Part shown: positions 45,585 through 57,758 of the stretch, in pieces
How the letters are laid out: every line of letters begins with the position of its first letter
Position numbering within the stretch: position 1 is the stretch's first letter
Assembly (NCBI GenBank): GCA_019454045.1
Contig: SKCR01033659.1
Coordinates: 248,001 to 312,000 of the forward strand
Length of the DNA: 64,000 bases
Reading direction: 5' to 3'
Source of the DNA: Zanthoxylum bungeanum
Taxonomy: Eukaryota > Streptophyta > Magnoliopsida > Sapindales > Rutaceae
Notes under the pieces: generated by a model
What the model saw: the letters and a program-made list of their open reading frames with translations, nothing else
What the model was told of the DNA's origin: nothing
The model's database searches: none
Position numbers and translations under genes: made by a program

Positions 45585-46594
45585 AAATCAATTAAAATTT
45601 TCACACAAATCGGCCTGTTATCATTTTAGAAGCTTTCGGGCTAATTGTCATGGGAGTGAACTCATCCCAGTTTAAATGGCCCAACAAGTTCACGTCTCAT
45701 GGCAAGGAGCCCAACTAAATCCAAATGGTAACATTCCGAACACAAGCACAAGGTGGCTCATCAACACTTAGAAGCCTTCGGCAATTGTCATAAATTAAAG
45801 TTCTTGTCCCAGTTTAAATGGCCCAACAAGCCCATATCTTATGACAAATAGTCCAAATGAATCCAACGATGATGTTCCCAAACACAAGCATAAAAGAGAG
45901 ATAATGCAAACATAACATAACAATTTTTACATAATGGCCCATCAACATTTCAGAAGCTTTGGGCCTAATAGTCATACGGTACGAACTTGCCCCAGTTTAA
46001 ATGGCCCAGCAAGCCCGTATTTCTGACAATAGTCCAACTGCATCCAAATGAGGATGGTCCACAAGCACATACTCAAGGAATAATTGTTACTTTAACCATA
46101 CAAATCGGTCTATGGGTGGGTTAGTAAAAGTATAGACAAAGGCTCTCACTGGCGAAGGATAGCCCACAACTAGGTCTCCCCACTCAAGGGTTCAAACGAC
46201 CAAGTGAGCGTATCCCTTTTTATACACTAAGGTACGTGCCAATGAGCTATGGTGTGTGACGGACTGTCAAATGGATTTCCCGTTGTAGATTCCCCATAGG
46301 GAAGGTGGAGCGAGGCTCACTTAAATACCCAAGCCTCTTAGGCTCTTATCGCTTGGTGTCAGGAATAAACAACGAGTCCTCCAAATTAGTCCATCACAAA
46401 GGCTACGAGTAGATGGCCATATAGGTGTCCTCACAGCTTTTCCTTCTAGAAAGGTAGTGAGTGAAGGAAGACACCAAACCATTACCTAGCCTCAAAGTGC
46501 CCTTGATTAAACCCTCACTTATCCACTATAGACATGGCCAATTAAAACATAAATCCACTCATTACAAGACAATATTTCGGGGCCAATTCTCATA
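45585..46594 (-). other. 5' untranslated leader of the Tat-like element
   Basis: About 1 kb without ORFs between the primer site and gag. It contains three spaced blocks of roughly 150-180 bp sharing CCAGTTTAAATGGCCCA (45669, 45809 and 45991), an iterated leader motif. Confidence 0.65.
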
Positions 46595-46612
46595 TCCCCA
46601 GTGGAGTTGCCA
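46595..46612 (-). other. Primer binding site of the Tat-like element
   Basis: The minus strand reads TGGCAACTCCACTGGGGA, 3 bp from the LTR, close to the site used by Tat/Ogre elements (assigned to tRNA-Arg in published Ogre elements, from memory). Confidence 0.8.
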
Positions 46613-46615
46613 GAC

Positions 46616-49550
46616 TGTGGACAACAGGACCTGGGCGACGCCGTTCCTAGGCTCGCGGCACTAGTTGGGAAATACTAAATAATATGGAGTCGCCACCCGG
46701 TGTGAACCGGGACAAAGATTTAAGGCCGCACTCACCCCTCGCAAGGGAAGACCTCAAACCGTTGGGTTCGGAATGGTCCCTTACTCATGTCACTTGTAAT
46801 GAAAGGATTTATGTGATAATTTAATCAAGCTTAAGTAACATTTATTTCCAAGAGTATCATGCTTCTAATTCTCATATGCAAAATAAAACTTATCTCAATA
46901 TCTAAATCGCATGCTTAACATATATCAACATAGCAACGAACATACAACTTTATTTGCATATTACATTCAAGAAAACACAAGCACACATATTAACCATACA
47001 AACATACATATGGGCACTTTTCCAAGTGGTACGTGGAATTGTATCCCAAGTACAGACCGCACTACCGTCCATTCGGAATCGGCTACGGAATTTACGTCTG
47101 AGTTTCCATCCGATATACCACAAGAAATAATACTCAAATGTTATCACGACACAAGCATATGAATTGTAATTCATTAACATAGTTGTATTCATACATGTGG
47201 GGATAGCTACTAGGAAAACTATGCATGAAATCTAATGAAGGTGACTCGATTCAGTGGGTTCGCGTTCGTGTAGCGTTCGTAAACGCGTTCGAATGGTAAC
47301 AGAAGGTTCGCGTTCGTGTAGCGTCCGAGAACGCGTTCGAACGGAACCAGACCTGATGCATTATGAAACTAAGACAGTGGGTGCGCGTTCGTGTAGCGTT
47401 CGTAAATGCGTTCGAACGGAAAACAGAAGGTTCTCGTTCGTATGGCGTTTGATAACGCGTTCGAACGGAAATGAAACCTGACACATGATAAGGCAAAAAC
47501 ACATGCGCGTTCGAGTTGCGTTCGTAAACGCGTTCGAACGGGAACAGACCTGATGTATGAAATGGGACGCAATACATAAACACAAAATAAAAGGGCGCGG
47601 CGAAGTACTGCCGTAAGGGTGCCTTTTGGGGCTCTTGATCTCTCAAAGAGAGGACCTTTAGACCAACATACTAAGCCCATGCGCTCGACTGAATCATGCA
47701 TACATAGAATGAAAAAGCAATAATATCAAACATAGTGTGCCCGATTGAACGTATCTTGTATCCAAACGACACACATCAACCGGCGCGGCAAGCCTCGTGG
47801 TAACGGGCTTTAGCCCATCCCCATAGGGGATCTCACATCGCACTTACTAAGCCCATGCGCTCGGTTGAATCATGCATACGAAAATAAAGACAATCATATC
47901 AAACTAAGTATGTCCGATTGAACGTATTTCGCATTCAACCGAACACACATCAATCGGTGCGGCAAAGCATCGTGGTGAAGGATTTTAACCCTCCAATTAG
48001 GGAACCTTTCATCGCACTTACTAAGCCCATGCACTCGATCGTATCATGGGATTAAACAACATGCATAATTTAAATGACAAGAATTAAATAAACCAAAGCA
48101 ACTCAAAACAAGAGGAGGTGCCGTTTTACTCAAGTGGTACGTGGAGTTGTGTCCCAAGTACAGACCGCACTACCGTCCATTCGGATTCGGCTACGGAATT
48201 TACGTCTGGGTTTCCATCCTATATACCACAAGAGACGACACTTTTCCATTCATCCAATACCCACAACACGCATCATACACACAACAAATGCCACAAATAC
48301 AGAAAATATAATCAAAATAAATAACCAGAAATTAAATAGGAATAAGTGTGATAGATACCCTCAGGTCTAACCTTTTAAGCTGTCTCTCGGACTTGCGCTC
48401 CACGAAGATCGAAAGGGGATAAAGCTCCGCAAATTTTCTGGTTCACTGGTTTGCCTCTTCCTTTGCTGTTCGGCCACTCGAGCTACTGTTCCGACTCCGT
48501 TTTGCTGCTGTTTCCTTATGGTTTTGCTACCGTTCCCTCTGTATTTTCTGCTTATTGTTGGTGGACTATTTTGGTGTTCTTTTTAGTGTGGTTTGGTGTG
48601 ATTATTTCAAAGGTTCTAAGTTTCTTTTAGGTTACCGTTTTTAAGGGATTAAGGACTGTTTTGAGAGTGGTTTAGGTTGCTGTTTTTTGTGTGATTTTCG
48701 GTGGTGGTTAGGGATTGTTTTGGTGTGATTTTCGGTGGTGTGAGGGTGAGGATCAAGGGAGTGATATGCTTGTGATGTCTAGGATTTCTTGCTATAATTC
48801 TTGTGTGAATTGTGTGTATGAGCTAGAGAGATTCGAGAGAGTTTGGGTGTGAATTCTATGCCTTGGGCGTGATTAGGTTGTGTCAAGGAGAGGATGGCTT
48901 TGGTTAGGGGTTGTTTATATAGAAGATGTCTAGGGTTTCACCTTGTCTCACAAGGAAGAGATCCTCTTTCCAAATTAGGAGAGATGAGAAAGGTATACAC
49001 AAGATTGAGGGGGGACAATATATTTTATTTTAGGAAGTCAACTAATTTAAATTGGTGTATATCTTATTGAATTAGGAAGTCAAATATTTGATTGGTTTTA
49101 ATTAGGCAAATCTTATTTTTAGTTTTAGTATGTAGTATATTTAATTTATTTATATTAGGCATGATTTTATTTTATGTTTTATTTAATTGGTAAATGATTT
49201 AAATATTTTATTTAATGTTTAATATTTATTTATTTAATTTGGGATGTGTTTTATGGGCTTTGGGGGGCTAAATGGGCTGAGGTGTGAGGCTAGCAGCAAA
49301 ACCAGAATTACCGGCTCCGTTCGAACGCCTCCTCGCACGCGGCACGAACGTCCGCAATCTGCACGAGGTTCGAACGAAGTAACGAACGCAGCACCAACGA
49401 AGACAGTGAACTTGTGGAATGAACTTGATGACATACTTTTCCGATTTTCCCCTTCCAACCTCCGTTTCCCGCAATATCCTTAGCTAAAAAGGTAGTGCCT
49501 CCAATTGAGACTCATCATCGGGTTTCACATGCGAAAATGCAATGCCTACA
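46616..49550 (-). mobile_element. 5' LTR of the Tat-like element
   Basis: 2935 bp, running TGTGGACAACAGG to AATGCCTACA on the + strand. The TATA box on the minus strand is at 48914-48921. CGTTCGAACG-rich repeats lie at 47250-47560. It is the closest relative of the solo LTR at 21749-24771. Confidence 0.88.
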
Positions 49551-50910
49551 ATTTCATACCTTCAAAAATTCTGGGCTTGATTACCCAGAGTCCAGTTCAA
49601 ATTTAGGCTGTAAACTTGATATTTGATGGGCCTGACTTTGTTACCCTTATGTCTAATGATAAGTTCATGCGAGATAAATATTATAAAATTTAGAATCTTC
49701 TTATTTTCTTCTTAATTATGGTTAGAAGTAAACTTGGTTGAGTTTTTAATATTTTCTTCTTCATTGGCTTATGTAGCCTCATGTTTTCCATGTAAGTGGA
49801 GGCTTCATTCCTCCACCTGACACTTGTCTGTTGCTGAACTTCAGTGGAGTGCATGTTGTACATTTATCACGTGTCATGCTGACATGTAAGATTAGGTTTA
49901 AACACACATGTTATTATACATGTTAAGGTAAGTCTGCATGTTAAATTAAGTGGATTGCTATTAAAACCCACTAACTTTGGATTATGGCACATGGCCTCAC
50001 GTGATATGGAGTGCAAATTTGGGAACAAAATATTTCTATTTCATTTGTGGATTCCAAAATAAATCTTCTTCGGAGTAGATTAATTTCGGAATGGATTGAT
50101 TTCGGAGTGGATTAACCTCGGAATGTTGCTACTCTGAGTCGTCGTGAGTCGACAATTGAGTTCTCTTCGGGGAATCTAATAATACTATATCTCTTACGGT
50201 ACTATGATAATTGTCATGATTCTATTGCACTATTCTTTGCTAAACGCAGTGCTATTAAGGAAGCTTGTTGTAGAAGATTAATCGGACACATGATACGTGG
50301 ACTATAGAATATGGCTGAAATCATGCATATCTTTATGAATATATCTTCTTGGATATACATATATAGATTTGTACATGAATGTGAATTATCCATATCTAAT
50401 TAGATATTTGCTCACCCCTACGTATGAAAGAATTATTCCTGCAAGAGGGATTACTTTCATTTGCAGCAACAAATGTCCAAGGAAGCAAGCAGAAATTCAA
50501 CAATTGAATTAGCCAATTAGCGACGCACAACCGCCATAAACGTCGTTTTATGACAAGCAAGGAAAACTTGTGACTAAATAAAGAAGACAGAAAAAGAAAG
50601 CGACCAGCAACATCTCAAATGGTAAAATACCAATCTCAAATGGGATAATTGCATCTATATTACAACAGATAATATGGTCGTCAGTAATAAGAACAGCTAG
50701 AAAACAATTTAAAAGAATAATGATTAATGTACTTTCAACAAAATGTTGAATTTAACAAATTTCAGAATAAATGAACAGAATCATCAGCCAGCTGATTATG
50801 TTGTTGCGGTTGTCCAAATGAGGCATTGTCGAACTGAGAATGCCACCGGTATAAGTTGAGAAGTAAGAACCATGTACAAGTTTCCAACCCGGTAGCCTTT
50901 CAACACGTGC
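49551..50910. other. Intergenic DNA and ATG4 3' UTR
   Basis: No gene recognised. Short direct repeats of type TTCGGAATGGATTGATTT occur four times at about 50068-50130. The 3' UTR of the minus-strand ATG4 gene occupies an undefined part next to 50910. Confidence 0.5.
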
Positions 50911-53244
50911 TCAAAGGAGTTGCCAGTCATCCTCATGTGCATTGCACTCTGCATCGTTGGTGGACATCACCCCTAAGAAATCATCCTCTGGAACCCCTCC
51001 GATTTTACCTAACACATCACTGTGATTGGCTGGTTTTTTATGAGTTTGAGTCACTGTGAATAATGGAGCACCATTCGACTCGTCTGCTAGCTTGGATGCC
51101 CGGTCACAAAAATCATCAAAATCATCTGCCAACCACAATGGGAAATATAAGATACCAGAGTCAAGAAGAGCTGTATGAAAAATGTAAGCTACCTCCAACG
51201 GTACCATAAAATTCAGTCAAAAGCAACAAGCAAACCTTTGTCCCTACAGTAGAATCCTATTGCCAAGGATGGATCAATCGAGTCCAGATGAATGTGCCTA
51301 ACGACACTGGAGCAATCATTCAACTTATTAGTAAGAAAAGATGTAAATCTAAAAATAAACTTGGGCCTAGAATTGAAGAAAATCACTTACTCACTGTGGT
51401 AAGTTGAAATGTTAGCCTCTAGATCATCCTTTCCAATATATTCTACCTGATAATGAACCGTTATTAGAAATTTTAATCAGGCTTCATATTACAACAATCA
51501 AATCAAAGTGCAATAACACTACAATCAGTAACAAACAGAACAAAAATACCAAGCATCAAATGCACTTTTCTACATATCCAGGTCCGAAAGAGAGTGGGGG
51601 AGAGAGAATGAGGGAGAGAGAAGTTTGGACTGTTCAACCATCCAACTTACAGATTGTCAAGTGTCCTAATTTAAGTATTCAGGTCGGATGCAAGCTCTAT
51701 TTCACAAGTTAGCAGAACTCAAAACAGTAGCAATTACGCACACGTCTGAACTCAACTTGAGCAAAATATCTATTCGAAAGACCATATTTAGACAAAAATA
51801 TGTAATCTCTTCTTTTCCTTTAAATAAAAAAAAAACGATGCCAAAAACTTTCCAACTAAAATTATGGAAGACTAGGACTGATCAAACCAAATTTAACAGC
51901 AGAACCCTGAAAAAAAAAAAGAAAGAAAGAAACAGGTACATTCTGAAAAAATGTTTAAACAGTTGATGCATCAGCAAATCCTTTGCATTGAGACATCCAG
52001 ATAACAATTAACAACATAGCATAAACTGCTTGTAAATTTGACTATGCATTCATTTATTGTTTTGTGCTTCATATGCAGTAAGCCTAAAAGTGTAACATAG
52101 TGAATCAAGATTTTACAACATGAAGCAATTTTATAAAGAATAGTGAATCAAGATTTTACAACATGAAGCAATTTTAGAAAGAACGTAGCAAAGAAGCCAC
52201 TCCATGTCCCAGTGTGAAATTCTAATTCTTTGGAACCATTTTATACAAACAACTGAAAACAGAATAACATAGTTCCACCACCATAAAGATCATATAAGAA
52301 CGCATGTATGAGCAAATCTAAGGGCTTTCGTTAGAGAGCAATTGCCATTTAATAAAGTTAATTCATGGAGGCATCAATGCTGTCCAGGCTGTTAAGCAGT
52401 CTGCAATAAGCAATCAAGGTTTTCTAACAGGATGAGGTAAATAGTATTGACTTCCTGTAAATTCATAAATCATAACAACTGTAGGAGAATATTACAACTC
52501 ATTAACATAATTATACCATACAAGCCTATAAAGTATAAAATATAGCCTAGTGTTTTTAAAGGCGCAAAATGCACTAAGGCGCAAAAGGTCTTGGGGCCTA
52601 GGAGCACGCCTCAAGAAGCAAGGCGCGCGCCTAATGAAAGTGAGGCACAAATTATTTAAAAAAAATAAGTATCTAGTCAACTAAAACAAAGAGAAATAAT
52701 TGAAAATATATATATTAAAAAAAATAAATTATAATAATATAAATACTGATAATACAAATTAATTTGTTTGTCAAAATTTGAAACCAACCTCAAAACATAT
52801 CTTAATTTTATTGAATAAATATTATACAATTTGATTTCGAGTTAGGTGAGTCAATTCGGGTTGGGATTTTCTCACACATTTTTATGAGGTGTGCCTGGGC
52901 GCACCTAGGCACATCTAAAAGGCGCGAGCCTTTGTGCCTAAGCGTGCACCTGATGAAGGTCGCCTGGCCTGACCTTTCATGAGGCGCAGTGGTCTGAGCT
53001 TGAGCTTGAGGCTCGCCTTTGACAACTATGAGATAGCTGCCCATGCACGTGACTGAAACACATGGTGTTAACTAGTAATTGATTATCAATTAATTTGAAC
53101 TATACCGGCTGAACTTCATGAGGATCAAGGTAGATAGCGGTTTCTTCTTGCACACCAACAATGTACGTTGAGGCACCGGGTTTCCCACCCAAAATGCCAA
53201 GGCTTTGGGGAAAGGTGAATGTCAACCGCAAGGATGGAATGTAC
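50911..53244 (-). CDS. ATG4: ATG4 autophagy cysteine protease, last four exons
   Basis: Exons at 53106-53244, 51391-51446, 51236-51306 and 50911-51125 have GT-AG borders and agreeing phases, giving 159 residues to the stop. ATG4 trims the ATG8 C-terminus and delipidates ATG8-PE in the cytosol. The first exon has YIPSLRLTFTFPQSLGILGG and YIVGVQEETAIYLDPHEVQP, where the DPH motif supplies the catalytic Asp and His. The third has HLDSIDPSLAIGFYCRDK, and the last has DDFDDFC, ASKLADESNGAPLFTVTQTH. The C-terminus, HEDDWQLL, is an acidic W-x-x-L motif like an ATG8-interacting motif. The catalytic Cys and N-terminal exons must lie beyond 64000, making the intron upstream of 53244 more than 10.7 kb, unless the gene is truncated by the insertion. 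The intron at 51447-53105 carries a miniature transposon. Confidence 0.92.
52548..53028. mobile_element. hAT-like miniature element in an ATG4 intron
   Basis: The ends TAGTGTTTTTAAAGGCGC and (reverse complement) TAGTTGTCAAAGGCGAGC form imperfect terminal inverted repeats. Subterminal regions are packed with AGGCGC/GCGCCT words, and the centre is AT-rich. I could not find a convincing 8-bp TSD. Similar in design to, but a different family from, 57759-58598. Confidence 0.6.
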
Positions 53245-53939
53245 CTGATAAAAATTAAGAAACTCCAACTACTAAATACATGTAGTAAAAACTCGAATAC
53301 AAATTCTAAATTTGTATCTAATTAATTATTTCAGGTAAAAATTAGCAGCAAACTGGGGGAAATTTGATTCAATGACTTTATAAGGTTATGTAATAATATC
53401 TGCATCAGAAAATGTGACAATAGAGAATGCACAAGGTAAAAGTTATTTTGATATGTCTTAAATAATTGCTCCTGCACCATTTCACCAGTGGACTCATCAA
53501 ATGAAAAAAAATCAAGAACCTAAAAATTTTTATAAACTATAAAATCCATAAAAAGCGGTAAAAATTTGTTTCATAAATAGTTAGACCATCTTAAGAATTT
53601 GGCTATAAGACACTCTTAGAAGGAGTTTTATATCAAGTAAAGCTTCCTTGGTCTCATTCCAAAGCTCTATGACAAAGACCTGTTATAAAGGAAAGTTTTC
53701 AGAAGAGGTGGTGGATAATTGGAAAGAGAACTTTGGTGTCAGTTTATCTTTTTATTTCATTTTGGCTATAATGGATAGATTGTCATCTTTTATATATCTT
53801 TTGTTATTAGTACAAATATCCTTGAACCATAGAAAAAGGAATAATTTGAAAAAAAAAAAGAGAATCATACGGACAACTAAGTAAAATAAGACAATGTTAT
53901 TTCCAAAGCGAAGCATAAGGAAAAAGCAAAACAAGGAGG
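53245..53939. other. ATG4 intron sequence
   Basis: AT-rich, no exon recognised on the minus strand. It ends at TSD TACCC (53940-53944). Confidence 0.5.
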
Positions 53940-53944
53940 TACCC

Positions 53945-54381
53945 TGTTAGGGACCAAAGTGCAGAGGAGAAGCAGGATATCATGTATCGGGAAATTGGGC
54001 CTGAAAACACTAGAGCAGCCCACACAATGTCAAGGCCACCAGTGCAATTTGTCTATGGATGTTGGGGGGTGACGTGGCAATATCTAGTTTTGATTTGTTA
54101 TAGAGAATGATAGATCATCTACGGGGGACAGCTATATTTGGGAAAGGTGTGTGTGGGGGGATATCTTTTTGGACTTGTTGCAATTGGTGTTGTTGTTAGG
54201 AGAGGGGGAAATTGGGCAACACCAGTGGTGGCCTGCTTGTAAGGTTTCCTTGTCTATTGTTTTTCTTTCTTTCCATTAAATATGTTTTTAAACACTTGCT
54301 GGACTGTTAAATCATTGGAATGAATCTATTATTTCTTTTCATTTGCTTCCATTAGCCATTACAAAAATTCAGAGTTTAATA
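53945..54381 (+). mobile_element. 5' LTR of the transducing element
   Basis: TGTTAGGGACCAAAGTGCAG to CAGAGTTTAATA, about 95 percent similar by eye to 62892-63334. The downstream ATTGATCCGACC region replaces a normal primer site. Confidence 0.88.
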
Positions 54382-54429
54382 ATTGATCCGACCTGCCGGA
54401 TCCGAAGAAGGGGAACTGACCACCACGAG

Positions 54430-55349
54430 AATGGAAGAAAGAATCAAAACGGTAGAAAAAAATACAGGACGAATTGAAGGAGAAGTGAAGGGATTAAGAA
54501 GAGATGCCGAGATGCTCTCATCCTAGATACAAACAAGGATATTAATGAAATCAGAAAACAGATGGGCACTGTGGAAAATATTAATCAAAAGATAGAAGCC
54601 ATGGATGAGTTTTCTATTTATATGAAGAGATGGATGAAAGGCATAAACCAACACTCATTCAAGTCAGCCTTCTCTCTCATTCCGAAGCTTTGCTCACTCG
54701 TCCAACAACTTCCCGACGGGGACGATAAGACCAACGCCAGTCAAAACTACAAGTTGTTCAGTTTTGTTTCCAATCCCAACTTGTTCGACGGCCGATCTCG
54801 TACTTCTCACATCGTCGAAGGCGATTCACTCCAGCTACCTTAGTCGTCCGATGAACCAGTCGATGAGTTCGAACCAATCGCTTCTGGCAGGGAACTCGAA
54901 GAGGATGATGTTAAACCGGTGCTTGGAAAGGAGCAGATGGGATGACAGCTCCTTTGCAGAGAGCGATTGTTGTAGCCCAGATGTTGGAGGAAGAAATTTT
55001 AGAGACAAAAAAAAAATCGAAACCACTTTGGCAAGAAGAAGAAATAGCTCAAGGTAGGGGTCGAGTTGTACACGATGTAGGCCATACTGTTGGAATTCCA
55101 TCTAGAACCAATGGGCTACGGGTTGGGCCAAAGTCTAGTGGGCTGAGAGTTAAGATAATTGGCATCAAGCTAGGGCAAATACAATCAGCCCAAAATCCAG
55201 TTGTCCTCGCTATTATGGTAGATAAAACTCTGCTGGTGAGTGCAGTCCTAAATGCATTGAGAGGGCTTGGGCATGAAACAATTGAACAAGGAGCTATGGA
55301 TGAAATTCCTCCATTTTTGTTGCTAGACTGCCGAGGAGAGAAGGATCTT
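54430..55349 (+). pseudogene. Gag-like start and unidentified sequence of the transducing element
   Basis: The ATG at about 54431 encodes MEERIKTVEKNTGRIEG and then stops at about 54523. Later ORFs (54562-54843, with INQHSFKSAFSLIPKLCSLV; 54942-55352, with AIMVDKTLLVSAVLNALRGL) have no family I can name. They may be decayed gag or further captured DNA. Confidence 0.45.
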
Positions 55350-55444
55350 TAGAGCATGCATCCAAATTTGACACCATTGTTGGGATCTTGTGCTGTGGAA
55401 GAGGAAAGATTTTTGGTGTATAAGCATAATATGCCTAATGGGTC
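55350..55444 (+). pseudogene. LRR receptor-like kinase fragment, part 1 (captured)
   Basis: The frame from about 55355 reads HPNLTPLLGSCAVEEER and FLVYKHNMPNG, the kinase N-lobe around the hinge of BIR1-like LRR receptor kinases. It is interrupted at 55445 by the Copia element, whose TSD (GGGTC / GGATC) lies within the Asn-Gly-Ser codons. Continues at 61048. Confidence 0.85.
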
Positions 55445-55620
55445 TGTTGGAATTAATTGGAAAGCTAATTAGTATTTATTGTTAGATTATATTCAACAAA
55501 CATTTAATAGTGTAGTTGTGCATTTAATATGGTAGTTGTATAATGCCTATATAAAGACCTCTCATTATAGTTCTAAACTCAAGCAAATATTAACACACAT
55601 TTTCTTCAAAAATTCTCACA

Positions 55621-55633
55621 TGGTATCAGTAGG
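55621..55633 (+). other. Copia primer binding site
   Basis: TGGTATCAGTAGG immediately follows the LTR; tRNA-Met type with a diverged 3' part. Confidence 0.85.
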
Positions 55634-56018
55634 TTGATCCTAGGGTCTCTCTTTTTTACCGGCGATACTGCCGCCAGCCCACCGCCGCTACCACCGCCGA
55701 AGTTACTGTTCTGGCGCGCGTCCGACAACACCTCCGGCATCCTCCGACTCCTTATCAGCCGCTGGTCTCACTGTTTTTCTCAAAATACCCTCGAAACCCT
55801 AGATTTACCCACCACCACTTCCGCAACTTTTTTCCGTAACTTTTTTTCACTGCCCTCAGAGGTCACTGATCTACCTTCGCCGAGCGCCGCTCCACCGTCG
55901 TGCGTGCCACGCGTCGCAGCCTTCCTCCAGCCCTTGATTCCGTGCTCTGCTCAATTTTTTCCGTGATATTATTTATGGATCGCCCTCGGAAGACGACACA
56001 TACCCTCGAGCTCCGATC

Positions 56019-57035
56019 TTGCCTAAATCAGGTGCCTTCGTCCCAACTCTTTTTGGTTCTCCTGTTATTACAACTGATAAGTTACTTGGTTTTATAAATT
56101 ATGTTTCTTGGTCGGCTTCGGTTGAATTATGGTTTATGGGGCAAGGGTTTGAAACTCATTTAACCTCCAGTGAGGATTCTATACCTGAGGCCGAGCGTGG
56201 GTCTTGGAGGAAGTTTGATGCTCAATTATGTAATCTCTTATGGCAGTGCACTAATTTTAAACTTCTTCTCGTGTTTCGACCCTATAAGACTTGCCACAAG
56301 TTATGGGGTAAGGCTACCGCTTTGTATGCTAATGATATACAGAGATTTTATAATGTTGTGTCCAATATGTTTCACTTGAATCAGCGTAATCTGGATATGT
56401 CTGGGTATATTGGTCGGATTGAATCATTGCGAGGGGAGTTCAATTCTATCTTGCCAATTACCACTACTATTGCTGAACAGGAACGCCAACGAGAACAGTT
56501 CTTTATGGTGTTAACTTTGATTGGGATCCGATCTGAGCTTCAGCCCGTTCGTGATCAGATTTTGGCCGGTGCTACTATCCCTTCTTTGGAAAATGTTTTT
56601 GCTCGACTTCTTCGAGTCTCCTCCACTTCTGTCATTGACTCTGAGTCCCACTCCGCAGAGCCTTCTATCTTTGCAGCACAAGACAGTTCCATGGGCAATC
56701 GTGGATCCCATATTCACCGAGGAGTGCGTCCCAAATGTAGCTACTGTCATAAGGTTGGTCCCACCCGAGAGCGTTGCTATCAGCTTCATGGCAAAGCCCC
56801 CCCCCCCCCCCCCCCCCCCCCGCCCGTCGGTCCCCCTACTGCCAAGGTTGCTCAAGTTGACAGCACTGCCTCTCCTGCATCTTCCGAGAACTTATCTCAG
56901 CAGGTTACCTTATCTGGCTCGGATTATGCCGCTTTCCTTCAGTATCAGGCCTCTCAACAACCATCCTCTGCTTCTGTTGCCCACACTGGTAATTCGATGG
57001 CTTGCCTCACTCAGTCTTCTTCTCTCGGCCCCTAG
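56019..57035 (+). pseudogene. Ale-type Copia gag
   Basis: A 338-codon open frame. The gag core has NYVSWSASVELWFMGQG, CHKLWGKATALYAN and GYIGRIESLRGEFNS. The zinc knuckle reads CSYCHKVGPTRERC, where the conserved His is Pro, so metal binding is probably lost. A run of 25 C at 56797-56821 encodes a Pro tract. The frame starts at a non-canonical position relative to the usual Ale gag (the upstream codons at 55980 also fit), and it stops one codon before the protease. Confidence 0.85.
56797..56821 (+). repeat. 25-base C homopolymer
   Basis: An uninterrupted run of C followed by GCCCG, encoding Pro residues in the gag frame. Its length may be uncertain in the assembly. Confidence 0.85.
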
Positions 57036-57758
57036 GTCATTTATTCCGGAGCCTCCGATCACATTTCTGGTTATCCACACCTTTTCTCCTCTTTAATCGG
57101 TTCGGATTCTCTCCCTATTGTTACCCTTGCTAATGGCTCTAAAACCGTTGCTAAAGGTATCGGGCGAGCTTCTCATGTTCCTCTCTTACCATTGACCTCT
57201 GTTCTTAATGTACCTGGTTGTCCTTTTAATCTTATTTCCGTTAGTAAACTTACTCGTGATCTTAATTGTTCTGTCATTTTTCTTAATAATTCTGTTGTCG
57301 TGCAGGACCAGAGTACGGGACGGATGATTGGTACGGGACGTGAGTCACAAGACCTCTATCACCTTTCACGGTCACTACCTTCCGTTGCTTGCACTTCTTC
57401 TGATTCTGCCCAAGTCATTCATTGTCGGTTGGGTCAACCCAGTCTGTCCAAGCTCCAGAAGCTAGCTCCGCATCTTTATGCTTTATCTTCCTTTAATTGT
57501 GAGTCATGTCAACTTGGCAAACAAACTCGTACTAAGTTTCCCAAGCGTATCAATAATCAGGCCGCGTCCCTATTTGAATTAGTTCATTCTGATGTTTGGG
57601 GTCTCTGTCGTGTCAACTCTGTTTTGGGATTTCGCTATTTTGTTACATTTATTGATGATCATTCTCGAAACACTTGGCTCTTCTTACTTTTCTGAATTAT
57701 TTTCGACTTTTAAAGCCTTTTGTGTTGAGATTCAAACTCAATTCGGTATTCCTATACC
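57036..57758 (+). pseudogene. Ale-type Copia protease and integrase N-terminal part
   Basis: The protease loop reads VIYSGASDHISG, with Tyr in place of the catalytic Asp, preceded by a stop where Trp is expected. The GAG-pre-integrase block has CRLGQPSLSKL and CESCQLGKQTR, followed by the integrase start VHSDVWG and FVTFIDDHSRNTW. It is cut at 57758 by the miniature element. Confidence 0.88.
57751..57758. repeat. 8-bp TSD of the miniature element, left copy
   Basis: CCTATACC; the right copy at 58599-58606 is CCTAACCC. The integrase frame resumes directly after the right copy, supporting the boundary. Confidence 0.75.

Larger units (their letters stand above)
40647..49550 (-). mobile_element. 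Tat/Ogre-like LTR retrotransposon, non-autonomous
   Basis: LTRs at 40647-42378 and 46616-49550 are related; the first has lost about 1.2 kb. Flanks are ATTTT (40642-40646) and ATTTC (49551-49555), an imperfect 5-bp TSD. The primer site (46595-46612) and polypurine tract (42379-42398) show minus-strand transcription. The internal region holds a frameshifted gag (44150-45446) and a tandem-repeat-rich 3' region. No protease, reverse transcriptase or integrase was found. Confidence 0.85.
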
